Shown here: positions 32,571-40,073 of the stretch, one piece after another | How positions within the stretch are numbered: position 1 is the stretch's first letter | Layout: each line of letters opens with the position of its first letter | Assembly (NCBI RefSeq): GCF_020421205.1 | Contig: NZ_JAIZZH010000001.1 | Location: forward strand, 682,001-746,000 | From: Hymenobacter pini | GTDB taxonomy: Bacteria > Bacteroidota > Bacteroidia > Cytophagales > Hymenobacteraceae | Reading direction: 5' to 3' | Length of the DNA: 64,000 nt | Translations under genes and position numbers: made by a program | Notes under the pieces: generated by a model | The model's database searches: none | What the model saw: the letters and a program-made list of their open reading frames with translations, nothing else | What the model was told of the DNA's origin: nothing

Positions 32571-33361
32571 TGCAAGCCGGGGTAAGTACGTTGCAGGTAC
32601 TGTAGTTCCGCCAGCAGGTAGCCCAAGTGCTCTGAGTGGCGGCCGGTTTTACCGCCTTTCTGCATAAACACGCCCTGCGGCACCGGCAGCGTGGCTTCGG
32701 CAAACACCCGCTCCACGTGCTGGTCAATCTGCTGCTGGATAGCGGCGTAATCGGGCAGGAAGCCAGCGGCCTGCAAGGCCTGCTCGGTGGCCGAAGGCGT
32801 GGTTAGTTCGCTCGAATAGCGCCACAGGGCATTAATGGCGGCCTCTACTCGGCGGCGGCTTTCCTCGGTCCCATCACCCAGCCGGATAACCCACTCAGCG
32901 CTCCACTTCACGTGGTAGGCAGCTTCCTTCACCGATTTTTCGGCAATGGCGGCCAGCTGCTTATCGGGGCCGGTTTGCAGGTGCAGCAGCAGGTGGTAGT
33001 GGAACGCATCATAGATAAACTGCCGCACAATGGTGTGGGCGAAGTCGCCGTTGGGCTGCTCAGCCAGCAGCACGTTGCGGTACTCCACCGCATTGCGCAA
33101 GTAGGCCAAGTCGTCCTCGGTGCGGCCCCGGCCTTCCAGCTCGGCCGCGTACTGGTAGTAGCTGCGCGCCTCGCCCAACAGGTCGAGGGAAATGTTGGCC
33201 ATGGCCAAATCCTGCTCCAGAATGGGGCCGTGCCCGCACCACTCGCTCAGGCGGTGGGCCAGAATGAGGCTGGTATCGGCCAGCTGCAGCACATACTCAA
33301 ATAGCTGCTGCCGCAGCTCGGGCGTCACGTCGGGCACTACAATAGTGTGGGAATCTTGCAT
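32564..33361 (-). CDS. paaC: PaaC, structural subunit of phenylacetyl-CoA epoxidase
   Basis: A 265-residue, mostly helical ferritin-like protein (LRQQLFEYVLQLADTSLILAHRLSEWCGHGPILEQDLAMANISLDLLGEAR pattern, given here by its opening words LFEYVLQLAD and LAMANISLDLLGEARSYY). PaaC has the fold of a diiron protein and pairs with PaaA as a scaffold without being the catalytic subunit. It overlaps paaD by 7 bases and lies 13 bases after paaB, so paaB-paaC-paaD form one translational unit. Confidence 0.93.
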   Translation of the reverse strand: MQDSHTIVVPDVTPELRQQLFEYVLQLADTSLILAHRLSEWCGHGPILEQDLAMANISLDLLGEARSYYQYAAELEGRGRTEDDLAYLRNAVEYRNVLLAEQPNGDFAHTIVRQFIYDAFHYHLLLHLQTGPDKQLAAIAEKSVKEAAYHVKWSAEWVIRLGDGTEESRRRVEAAINALWRYSSELTTPSATEQALQAAGFLPDYAAIQQQIDQHVERVFAEATLPVPQGVFMQKGGKTGRHSEHLGYLLAELQYLQRTYPGLQW

Positions 33362-33374
33362 AGCGGCCCGCCAG

Positions 33375-33662
33375 TTACATGTGCTTGATGGAGTCCGGCA
33401 CCGTGTAGAACGTGGGGTGGCGGTAGATTTTGTCGTTGGCCGGCTCGTAGAAAGCAGCCGATTCGTCGGGGTTGGAGGCGTGCACGTGCTTGCTTTCCAC
33501 CACCCAGATGCTCACGCCTTCGAGGCGGCGGGTGTACACGTCGCGGGCGTTCTGGATGGCCATTTCGGCGTCGGCGGCGTGCAAGGAGCCCACGTGCTTA
33601 TGGTCGAGGCCCTGCTTGCTGCGGATGAATACTTCCCACAGCGGCCATTCTTTCTGAGACAT
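33375..33662 (-). CDS. paaB: PaaB, phenylacetyl-CoA epoxidase subunit
   Basis: A 95-residue protein. The start at 33662 (MSQKEWPLWEVFIRSKQGLDHKHVG) is chosen because this opening is typical of PaaB; the frame is open to 33704 but the extra part lies in the REPIN-like repeat. PaaB is a small subunit that helps join PaaAC heterodimers. The block DVYTRRLEGVSIWVVES is also typical. It lies 13 bases before paaC and is separated from paaA by a repeat-filled gap. Confidence 0.93.
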   Translation of the reverse strand: MSQKEWPLWEVFIRSKQGLDHKHVGSLHAADAEMAIQNARDVYTRRLEGVSIWVVESKHVHASNPDESAAFYEPANDKIYRHPTFYTVPDSIKHM

Positions 33663-33683
33663 ACTATCGGTGTTCTTGAAGAG

Positions 33684-33792
33684 CGTCATTCCGAGCGGAG
33701 GCAAAGCCGTAGCCTAGGAATCTCGCCAGTGGGTAATCAAATTAGTTTGGCAACGTCAGCACGCGAGATTCCTCGGCAAGCTCGGAATGACG
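33684..33792. repeat. REPIN-like inverted repeat, GTCATTCC type, doublet (copy E, paaA-paaB gap)
   Basis: Outer arms CGTCATTCCGAGC (33684-33696) and GCTCGGAATGACG (33780-33792), with further pairing AGGAATCTCG (33716-33725) and CGAGATTCCT (33764-33773). The left unit carries an extra insert between its two half-motifs. The CGTCAGCACGCGAGAT tail matches copy A. Confidence 0.88.
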
Positions 33793-33811
33793 TTCTGTTT
33801 GTAGCTGATGC

Positions 33812-34759
33812 CTAAGCGGCCTCGGCGCGCTGCTTGCGCTTCTCGGCGTGGGCCAGGGCGGCTTCGCGTACCCAGGCACCCTGGTCCCAGGCATCCACGC
33901 GGGCCTGCAGCCGTTCCCGGGAGCAGGGGCCGTTGCCTTTTACCACGTCCCAGAACTCGGCCCAGTCCACGTCGCCAAAGTCGTAGCCCTGCTTGGCCTC
34001 GTTCCACTTGAGCTTATCGTCGGGCACGGTCAGGCCCAGGAATTCGGCCTGGGGTACCATCATATCCACGAATTTCTGACGCAACTCATCGTTGGTGAAG
34101 CGCTTGATGCGCCACTTCATACTCTGCTCGGTGTTGGGCGAGTCGGCGTCCTTGGGGCCAAACATCATCAGCGTGGGCCACCACCAGCGGTTGAGGGCTT
34201 CCTGCGCCATGGCTTTCTGCTCGGGCGCACCCTCACACAGGGTTTGCATGATTTCAAAGCCCTGGCGCTGGTGGAAGCTTTCCTCCTTGCACACGCGCAC
34301 CATGGCGCGGGCATAAGGGCCGTAGCTGGTACGGCACAGTGGCACCTGGTTCAGAATGGCCGCGCCATCTACCAACCAACCAATAGTACCCATGTCGGCC
34401 CAGCTCAGGGTGGGGTAGTTGAAGATGCTGCTGTACTTGGCCTTGCCCGAGTGCAGGTCGGCCAGCATTTGGTCGCGGGAGGCCCCCAGGGTTTCGGCGG
34501 CCGAGTAGAGGTAGAGACCGTGGCCGGCTTCGTCCTGCACCTTGGCCAGCAGAATAGACTTGCGCTTCAGCGAAGGGGCGCGGGTAATCCAGTTGCCCTC
34601 GGGCAGCATGCCCACCAACTCGGAGTGCGCGTGCTGCGAAATCTGCCGGATCAGGGTTTTGCGGTAGGCTTCCGGCATCCAATCCTTGGGCTCGATGCGG
34701 ATGTCCTCGTCGATGCGGGCCTGAAACTGTTCTTCCTGGGTGAGTTCTAGCGTTTCCAT
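33812..34759 (-). CDS. paaA: PaaA, catalytic subunit of phenylacetyl-CoA epoxidase
   Basis: A 315-residue diiron monooxygenase subunit. Metal-ligand motifs of the carboxylate-bridged type are visible: [20 protein letters not shown] near residue 72 and [15 protein letters not shown] near residue 158. With PaaB, PaaC, PaaD and PaaE it forms the multicomponent enzyme that epoxidises the ring of phenylacetyl-CoA using oxygen. A PaaR-like operator (34780-34793) lies 20-35 bases upstream of the start, so this gene probably begins its own regulated transcript. C-terminal residues are rich in Lys, Arg and Ala. Confidence 0.95.
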   Translation of the reverse strand: METLELTQEEQFQARIDEDIRIEPKDWMPEAYRKTLIRQISQHAHSELVGMLPEGNWITRAPSLKRKSILLAKVQDEAGHGLYLYSAAETLGASRDQMLADLHSGKAKYSSIFNYPTLSWADMGTIGWLVDGAAILNQVPLCRTSYGPYARAMVRVCKEESFHQRQGFEIMQTLCEGAPEQKAMAQEALNRWWWPTLMMFGPKDADSPNTEQSMKWRIKRFTNDELRQKFVDMMVPQAEFLGLTVPDDKLKWNEAKQGYDFGDVDWAEFWDVVKGNGPCSRERLQARVDAWDQGAWVREAALAHAEKRKQRAEAA

Positions 34760-34779
34760 GCTTCTTCAACAAAGAGTAA

Positions 34780-34793
34780 CTAACAATCGTTAG
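34780..34793. promoter_or_regulatory. PaaR-like operator upstream of paaA
   Basis: CTAACAATCGTTAG fits the pseudopalindrome CNAACGNNCGTTNG, which I recall as the operator of the TetR-type regulator PaaR in Thermus, at all fixed positions but one. Symmetry extends to AACTAAC / GTTAGTT (34778-34795). It lies 21 bases before the paaA start. Confidence 0.6.
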
Positions 34794-34827
34794 TTAAATG
34801 TAGAGAAAAGTTTGTGTTGATGTAGCC

Positions 34828-35226
34828 TTATGGTCTACTTAGCTGATATTCTCCATTCCAACTGACCGGGCTATTGCTCCCATAGTCGTTATCGTTATAG
34901 AATAAATTCACTTTCAGGATGGTGCCATTCACGGTAATTTCCCCCTTATAGCCATAATCTCCTCGCTTATAGGGGATAAGATGACCTGGCAAAGTTCCTC
35001 TCTCTGTTTGTGGCAAAGGCAGTAAGATGCTATCCTTAAAAGTCTTGTTGAAAAGAGCAGACAGTGGGTCATGCACCATTCGACGTCGTTGGCCGGTAAG
35101 TAACACGAACGGTTTGCCAGCTACTACTCTTCGCTCGGCTTGAGGATTGTTTCCAACCTCACCGCAACTACTGACCAGAAGCATTCCTGAAAGGAACAGG
35201 TAGAGATACTTCGGCAAGCTCTGCAT
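34828..35226 (-). CDS. Hypothetical lipoprotein inserted in the paa cluster
   Basis: A 132-residue protein with a clear lipoprotein signal (LFLSGMLLVSSC, Cys21), so it is probably attached to a membrane. I do not recognise a family. The C-terminal part (GYKGEITVNGTILKVNLFYNDNDYG) reads as beta strands. Its base composition is clearly more AT-rich than the paa genes on both sides, and no other pathway gene set I know has a lipoprotein here. The gene is on the same strand, 23 bases after paaE and 68 bases before paaA, the latter gap holding the operator. It looks like a later insertion between paaE and paaA. Confidence 0.7.
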   Translation of the reverse strand: MQSLPKYLYLFLSGMLLVSSCGEVGNNPQAERRVVAGKPFVLLTGQRRRMVHDPLSALFNKTFKDSILLPLPQTERGTLPGHLIPYKRGDYGYKGEITVNGTILKVNLFYNDNDYGSNSPVSWNGEYQLSRP

Positions 35227-35249
35227 GAAGTCCTGATTTTGCTGATTTG

Positions 35250-36329
35250 CTACTGGTCGAAATCCACGCTCACCTTCTCGGAAGTAGGGCGGGCCTGGCA
35301 GCTGAGTACGTAGCCTTTGGCCACCTCTTTTTCGGAGAGCGAGTAGTTAACGTCCATTTCCACGGTGCCTTCCGTTACGCGGCAGCGGCAGGTGCTGCAC
35401 ATGCCGTTTTTGCAGGAGTAGGGGGCATCCACGCCGCGCTCCAGCAGGGCATCCAGAATGGTGTCGCCGTAGTAGGACATGGGCAGCGGGTACTTGGTGC
35501 CTTCCAGCTGCACGGTAACCACGCTCTGTTTATCGTCCTGGCCGGTGGGGCGTTGGGCCTGGCGCTCGGCTTTGCGCTTGGCCCCTTCGGCGGAGGTGAA
35601 CATTTCGAAATGCACCTTTTCGGGGGTTACACCAGCTTCCGTCAGGGCTTCCTTAACGCCCAGAATCATTTCCTCGGGTCCGCAGATGAAGGCCTCGTCG
35701 ATTTCCTGGGGCGGAATGATTTTCTGTAGAAACTGCTGGGCCTTCTGCTTGTTGATGCGGCCGAAAAACAAATCGGCCTCCCCGTGCTCCCGGCTTAGGA
35801 TGTGATACACGCTGAGGCGGTCCACAAACCGATTTTTCAGCGCCTCAATCTGCTCTTTGAAAATGATGGAGTTGCGGCCCCGATTGCCGTACACCAGGTA
35901 CACCTGGCTGCCGGGCTCGGTGAGCAGAATGGTTTTCACAATGGACATCACCGGCGTAATGCCCGAGCCGGCGGCAAACGCTACGTACAGCTTCTGCTGC
36001 TCGGCATGCAGCTCAGTGGTGAAGTGGCCCATGGGCGGCATTACCTCCAACTCCTCGCCCACGCGCAGCTGCTGCACGGCGTGAGTAGAAAACCGACCCT
36101 CGGGCACCTGCTTGATGGCCACGCGCCACTCATTATCCAGGGGGCTGCTGCAGATAGAGTAGGAGCGGCGCACTTCCTCCCCGTTCAGGTGGCGGCGGAA
36201 GGTGAGGTACTGCCCCTGGGTAAAGCGAAACGTCTCCCGCAGCTCGGCGGGCACATCCAGGGCCACGCTCACGCAGTCCGGCGTTTCGCGGGTGATGCTC
36301 TTAACTTTAACGGTGTGAAAACGACTCAT
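35250..36329 (-). CDS. paaE: PaaE, NADH-dependent reductase subunit of phenylacetyl-CoA epoxidase
   Basis: A 359-residue ferredoxin reductase starting at 36329 (MSRFHTVKVKSITRETPDC); the frame is open to 36407 but that stretch is the inverted-repeat gap. FAD part: RRSYSICSSP near residue 50. NAD part: AAGSGITPVMSIVKTIL near residue 110. C-terminal plant-type 2Fe-2S part: CKNGMCSTCRCRV and LSCQARP. It passes electrons to PaaA. It precedes the lipoprotein gene by 23 bases, so transcription may run on into it. Confidence 0.94.
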   Translation of the reverse strand: MSRFHTVKVKSITRETPDCVSVALDVPAELRETFRFTQGQYLTFRRHLNGEEVRRSYSICSSPLDNEWRVAIKQVPEGRFSTHAVQQLRVGEELEVMPPMGHFTTELHAEQQKLYVAFAAGSGITPVMSIVKTILLTEPGSQVYLVYGNRGRNSIIFKEQIEALKNRFVDRLSVYHILSREHGEADLFFGRINKQKAQQFLQKIIPPQEIDEAFICGPEEMILGVKEALTEAGVTPEKVHFEMFTSAEGAKRKAERQAQRPTGQDDKQSVVTVQLEGTKYPLPMSYYGDTILDALLERGVDAPYSCKNGMCSTCRCRVTEGTVEMDVNYSLSEKEVAKGYVLSCQARPTSEKVSVDFDQ

Positions 36330-36337
36330 GGGGAATA

Positions 36338-36427
36338 AGTTGCTGGTTTCTGGTTGCTGGTTTCTAGTTGGTTGATCTGCTTGTGATTCGGGCAAAACCA
36401 GAAACAAGCAACCAGAAACCAGAAACT
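36338..36427. repeat. Inverted repeat, TGGTTTCTGGTTGC type (tetR-paaE gap)
   Basis: Arms 36338-36369 and 36396-36427, 32 nt with three mismatches; loop 26 nt. The arm is made of alternating TGGTTTC and TGGTTGC words. The right arm ends on the last base of the regulator's stop codon; the left arm begins 8 bases before the paaE start. Confidence 0.9.
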
Positions 36428-37008
36428 CATTTGGCCAGGCCGGTGAGCAGCATGGTGATGATGTGGTCTTCGAGCTCTTCGGCCGACAGCTCCCGGCCGG
36501 GGCGGTACCAGAGCTCCACCCAACGTACCGCCGAGAGGATGGTAAACAGGGCCACCGATACGTTTACGGGTTGGAACTCGCCGGCCGCAATACCTTTCTC
36601 AATCAGCTGCGCGAAGCCTTTTTCGTAGTCTTTGCGGGCCTGCTTGAACTCCGTAAGCTGGGGCTCGGGCAGGTACTTCCAGTCGTGGTTGGCGACGGAT
36701 ACGGCCGCGCCGTCCTCAATCATCAGCCGTATGTGCAGCCGGATCAGAGCCTTTACCTTGTCGGCATAGCTGGCGTCGGTCTGCTCAATGTCGGCCAGCT
36801 GGGAGATGTAGGTGTGCGCAATGCGGGTACAAATCAGCTCCAGGATTTCGTCCTTGCTCTTGATGTGGTTGTACATACTGGCCGCTTCCATGCCTACTTC
36901 CCGGGCCAGGTCGCGCATGGAGGTGCCGCCAAACCCTTTTTGCTTAAACAGCTTGGCCGCTTCATCCAGTATAAGTTGGCGACGGTTGGTTTTGCGCGTT
37001 GTCAGCAT
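36427..37008 (-). CDS. TetR-family regulator, probable PaaR
   Basis: A 193-residue regulator. The N-terminal helix-turn-helix is standard TetR (ILDEAAKLFKQKGFGGTSMRDLAREVGMEAASMYNHIKSKDEIL, visible as GFGGTSMRDLA and SMYNHIKSKDEI). The C-terminal part binds a ligand and dimerises. It heads the phenylacetate cluster and has a PaaR-like operator 100 bases upstream of its start, with a second before paaA. By analogy with PaaR it probably represses the cluster until phenylacetyl-CoA is present; this is inference. Confidence 0.85.
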   Translation of the reverse strand: MLTTRKTNRRQLILDEAAKLFKQKGFGGTSMRDLAREVGMEAASMYNHIKSKDEILELICTRIAHTYISQLADIEQTDASYADKVKALIRLHIRLMIEDGAAVSVANHDWKYLPEPQLTEFKQARKDYEKGFAQLIEKGIAAGEFQPVNVSVALFTILSAVRWVELWYRPGRELSAEELEDHIITMLLTGLAK

Positions 37009-37109
37009 AGCAAGTCAGCAGCGGGAAAGGGCGAGAGGCAGCAGGTGGCAGTTGGGCTAGCCCAGAGTTGCCGAATCGGGCACTAAAGTACGCATTCTAG
37101 GTTGTCAAA

Positions 37110-37123
37110 CTAATGTTTGTTAG
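37110..37123. promoter_or_regulatory. PaaR-like operator upstream of the tetR gene
   Basis: CTAATGTTTGTTAG matches CNAACGNNCGTTNG at all but two fixed positions. It lies 102 bases upstream of the regulator start, in the gap with the small secreted protein gene, so it could serve autoregulation. Confidence 0.5.
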
Positions 37124-37252
37124 CTTTTGATTACGCCCTGATTATGCGGACGGTACCAGGCAACCTTTGTTGAGTTTTCGCGTGTGAAGAAAACGGCCGG
37201 CCCATAGTGGCCGGCTGATAGTGTCTCTCACCATTCCCCCTCTCAATCCATC

Positions 37253-37462
37253 ATGAAAAAGATTCTTGCTGCCACCCTGCTGGGGGCCTTCCTGTTGGGT
37301 ACTGCTTCCGCCTCCTTCGCCCAAACCACGCCCATGCAGGGCGACACGACGAAGATGAAGTCAAATATGAAAAAGGATAAGATGAAGACGATGGATGGCA
37401 AAGCCAAAATGAATAACAAGAAGGGCAAAGGCAAAATGAAGATGGACAAATCGACCATGTAA
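37253..37462 (+). CDS. Small secreted Lys/Met-rich peptide (MXKDX-like)
   Basis: A 69-residue protein: signal peptide about 1-23 (MKKILAATLLGAFLLGTASA), then a tail of about 45 residues made almost only of Lys, Met, Asp, Asn, Gly and Thr (MKKDKMKTMDGKAKMNNKKG). It resembles the 'MXKDX repeat' small exported proteins known from other bacteria. A strongly basic, Met-rich secreted peptide might bind metal (Met thioethers) or anionic polymers, but this is speculation. A terminator follows at 37482, so it is a single-gene transcript. Confidence 0.75.
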   Translation: MKKILAATLLGAFLLGTASASFAQTTPMQGDTTKMKSNMKKDKMKTMDGKAKMNNKKGKGKMKMDKSTM

Positions 37463-37481
37463 GCGCACTTGCCCGCGCACC

Positions 37482-37518
37482 AAAAAAGGCTTCTGCCACT
37501 GCGGCAGAAGCCTTTTTT
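37482..37518 (+). terminator. Rho-independent terminator
   Basis: Perfect 16-bp stem AAAAAAGGCTTCTGCC / GGCAGAAGCCTTTTTT with a 5-nt loop and seven Ts, after the Lys/Met-rich peptide gene. Confidence 0.92.
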
Positions 37519-37574
37519 TGTTAAACTGTTGAGCTGATGGGGCCGTACTAGCGAGGGTTCATTGCAGAAAGAAT

Positions 37575-38126
37575 ATGCTACACCTCGTGTTTGGGTTGCT
37601 CGGCCTGACGGTATCGGCTGCCAACCCGCTCATCGGCCCCGGCAAGAGTCTGGGCAACATTAAGCTCGGTACTTCGCCCGAAACGCTGACCAGCTTGGGG
37701 CCCGCCGCCACTACCGACGCGGCTATGCAAAAAGCCTGGGCTACCTGGTACGGGGGCACGGCTGCCAAGCGTACCCAACTCGATGTGTACACGGCGGCCT
37801 CCGGCCCCGATATGCGCAAATCCATTCAGGCAGTGCGGGCTACCTCGCCGTTCTTTCACACGGCTGGTGGCATCGGGAGCGGCTCTACGCTGGCGGAAAT
37901 ACGCAGGGCGTGCGGGCCGCTGGTGCTGGCCGGCAGCTACCGGCCGAAGCCCGGGGCTGCGCCGCACTATTTCTACGATAATGCCCGCGCCGGTATTGCG
38001 TTTGAAACCGATGGTACGGCAGCCTCCAGCCGGTGCACGGCGGTTTTGGTGCACTTGCCCGGCAAAGATGTAAAAAGTAACTACCTGTCCATCGTCAGCT
38101 ACCTGCAGTTGGTGGCTAGCCGGTAG
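37575..38126 (+). CDS. Hypothetical exported protein
   Basis: A 183-residue protein with a short signal peptide (MLHLVFGLLGLTVSAANP). The mature part begins IGPGKSLGNIKLGTSPETLTSLGP, a pattern of small secreted proteins in which a 'GxIxLGxsxxxxxxxLG' segment opens a repeat. A second, weaker copy of the same idea is GIGSGSTLAEIRRACGP near residue 98. No enzyme motif is visible. It has no close neighbours in the same transcript and I cannot assign a function. Confidence 0.7.
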   Translation: MLHLVFGLLGLTVSAANPLIGPGKSLGNIKLGTSPETLTSLGPAATTDAAMQKAWATWYGGTAAKRTQLDVYTAASGPDMRKSIQAVRATSPFFHTAGGIGSGSTLAEIRRACGPLVLAGSYRPKPGAAPHYFYDNARAGIAFETDGTAASSRCTAVLVHLPGKDVKSNYLSIVSYLQLVASR

Positions 38127-38331
38127 CTCACACGAAACGGACATTCTCAGGGAAAAAAACGGACCCATGTACCTACCTCAACTATGCGTTGGGGTTAGCG
38201 TACAACCTCTATACCTGCTATTGAGGACTTCTAAGGGCGCATTTTGCCTTATACACTGCTGTACGCGCCTGTGTACGGTGTAGAAGATGCTATCTGGGCA
38301 GCTACATAATTCCGGCTTTTACTGACTTGCT

Positions 38332-38970
38332 ATGTCTACTTTTCTTCCCCCTGATACCCCGGACGGGACGCTTTCCAACCCGCAGCCAGCCGATGGCTCG
38401 CGCCGCTCCTTTATGAAACAGGCCGGTGGTATACTCGGGCTGGCGCTGGCTCCGCCCATCGTAACCCACGCCGAGCGGCTGGCAGCTTATTCCAAAGTTG
38501 TAGAAGGGGTAACGCCGCTGCAGCTAAAAGTAAACGGCACCGTGCGCACTATCCAGGCCGAGCCCCGCGTAACGCTGCTGGACGCCCTGCGGGAGTACAT
38601 GGACCTGACGGGCACCAAGAAAGGTTGTGACCATGGCCAGTGCGGCGCCTGCACCGTGCACGTAGATGGCAAGCGCATCAACAGCTGCCTTACGCTGGCC
38701 GTAATGCAGCAGGGTAAGGAAATTACCACTATCGAGGGTCTGGCGAAAGGAGAGGAGTTGCATCCCATGCAGGAAGCCTTCATCAAGCACGACGGCTTCC
38801 AGTGTGGCTACTGCACCCCCGGCCAGATTATGAGCGGGGTAGCCTGCGTACAGGAGGGCCACGCCACCACCGACGACCAGTGCCGGGAGTGGATGAGCGG
38901 CAACCTCTGCCGCTGCGGGGCCTACCCCAACATTGTAGCCGCCGTGCGGGAAGTAGCTGGGAAGGGGTAA
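38332..38970 (+). CDS. paoA: PaoA-type 2Fe-2S subunit of periplasmic aldehyde oxidoreductase
   Basis: A 212-residue protein with a textbook twin-arginine signal (SRRSFMKQAGG, near residue 24), so the folded, cofactor-loaded complex is exported by Tat. Two 2Fe-2S sites are visible: plant-type CDHGQCGAC with a later Cys in INSCL (about residues 97-125), and the all-helical site CGYCTPGQIMS with CRCGAYPNI (about 160-205). It is the first gene of a three-subunit molybdenum hydroxylase of the PaoABC/YagTSR type. The gap after it is an imperfect inverted repeat starting at its stop codon. Confidence 0.92.
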   Translation: MSTFLPPDTPDGTLSNPQPADGSRRSFMKQAGGILGLALAPPIVTHAERLAAYSKVVEGVTPLQLKVNGTVRTIQAEPRVTLLDALREYMDLTGTKKGCDHGQCGACTVHVDGKRINSCLTLAVMQQGKEITTIEGLAKGEELHPMQEAFIKHDGFQCGYCTPGQIMSGVACVQEGHATTDDQCREWMSGNLCRCGAYPNIVAAVREVAGKG

Positions 38971-39061
38971 GAACTGAGAAATGAGAGCAAAGAACTTAGA
39001 TAGTCCTGCCTCATTCTATTCAGTAAAATCTCAATTCTAACTTCTGATTTCTCAGCTCTAA
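38968..39061. repeat. Imperfect inverted repeat, GAACTGAGAAAT type (paoA-paoB gap)
   Basis: The stretch from the paoA stop codon to 4 bases before the paoB start reads as two imperfect arms. The best core pairs CTGAGAAATGAGA with the complement of TCTGATTTCTCAG. Arms are made of GAGAA/TTAGA-like words. Weaker than the other gap repeats. Confidence 0.6.
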
Positions 39062-39064
39062 AAC

Positions 39065-40054
39065 ATGAACAACTTTAGCTATACCCAGGCCAGCACGGCT
39101 AAGGAAGCCACCGGCATCCGCAAGGACAAGCCCGAGGCGGCCTACATTGCTGGCGGCACCACGCTGCTGGATTTGATGAAGGCCAACCTGGAAGAGCATT
39201 CCCAGTTGGTTGATATCAACATGCTGCCCTTCAAGGGAATTTCGCTGAATAGTGCCCCCGGCAACGGGCTGGTAATTGGGGCCATGGAGCGCATGAGCGA
39301 CGTAGGCGAAAACGAGGTGGTAAAGCAGCAGTGCCCGGCTATATCGGAGTCGTTGTTGCTGGCGGCCTCCCCCCAGCTGCGTAACATGGCCAGCATCGGG
39401 GGTAATATTCTGCAGCGCACCCGCTGCGGCTACTTCCGCGACGCGGCGTTTCCGTGCAACAAGCGCGTGCCGGGCTCCGGCTGCCCCGCCCTAGAAGGCG
39501 ACAACCACAACCTGGCCATTCTGGGGACTTCCGACAGCTGCATTGCCACCGCTTACCCCGGTGACTTATCGGTGGCCCTGGCTGCCTTTGATGCCGTGCT
39601 GACGCTGGAAAATGCCAAGGGCAAGCAGCGCCGCGTGCCCGTAACCGAGTTCTACCTGCTACCCGGCAAAACCCCGCAGAAAGAAACCGTGCTGGAACCC
39701 GGCGAGCTGATTGTCTCGGTGATGATTCCGGCTACCAACCACGCCCGCCGCTCCACCTACCTAAAGGTGCGGGAGCGGGCCAGTTACGCCTACGCGCTGG
39801 CTTCGGCAGCGGTGGGCTTGGATGTGCAGGGCGGTACCATCCGCTCGGCCCGGGTGGCGCTGGGCGGGGTAGGCACCAAACCCTGGCGCAGCCTGGAAGC
39901 CGAAAAAGTGTTGACGGGTGCTCCGGCCACCGAGGCTACCTTCCGGGCCGCTGCTGCCGCCGCCCTGCGCGGCGCCCAGCCCCGGGAGCATAACCGCTTC
40001 AAAGTAGAGCTGGCCCAGAATACGCTGGTGCAGGCCCTGCTGAAAATTGCCTGA
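39065..40054 (+). CDS. paoB: PaoB-type FAD subunit
   Basis: A 329-residue FAD-binding subunit of the molybdenum hydroxylase family. The FAD motif is AYIAGGTTLLDLMK near residue 27, with NMASIGGNILQRTRCGYFRD near residue 108. The segment from RTRCGYFRD to SDSCIA (about residues 118-160) has extra cysteines (RCGYF, FPCNK, GSGCP, DSCIA), as in PaoB and 4-hydroxybenzoyl-CoA reductase, where they hold a 4Fe-4S cluster. No separate signal is present; it is probably carried out with PaoA. It is 19 bases before paoC. Confidence 0.92.
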   Translation: MNNFSYTQASTAKEATGIRKDKPEAAYIAGGTTLLDLMKANLEEHSQLVDINMLPFKGISLNSAPGNGLVIGAMERMSDVGENEVVKQQCPAISESLLLAASPQLRNMASIGGNILQRTRCGYFRDAAFPCNKRVPGSGCPALEGDNHNLAILGTSDSCIATAYPGDLSVALAAFDAVLTLENAKGKQRRVPVTEFYLLPGKTPQKETVLEPGELIVSVMIPATNHARRSTYLKVRERASYAYALASAAVGLDVQGGTIRSARVALGGVGTKPWRSLEAEKVLTGAPATEATFRAAAAAALRGAQPREHNRFKVELAQNTLVQALLKIA

Positions 40055-40073
40055 CTCTAACCCACCCTGAACT

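Noticed and set aside
33663..33704. N-terminal extension of paaB
   Set aside because: It consists of the REPIN-like repeat translated by chance; family similarity begins at 33662.
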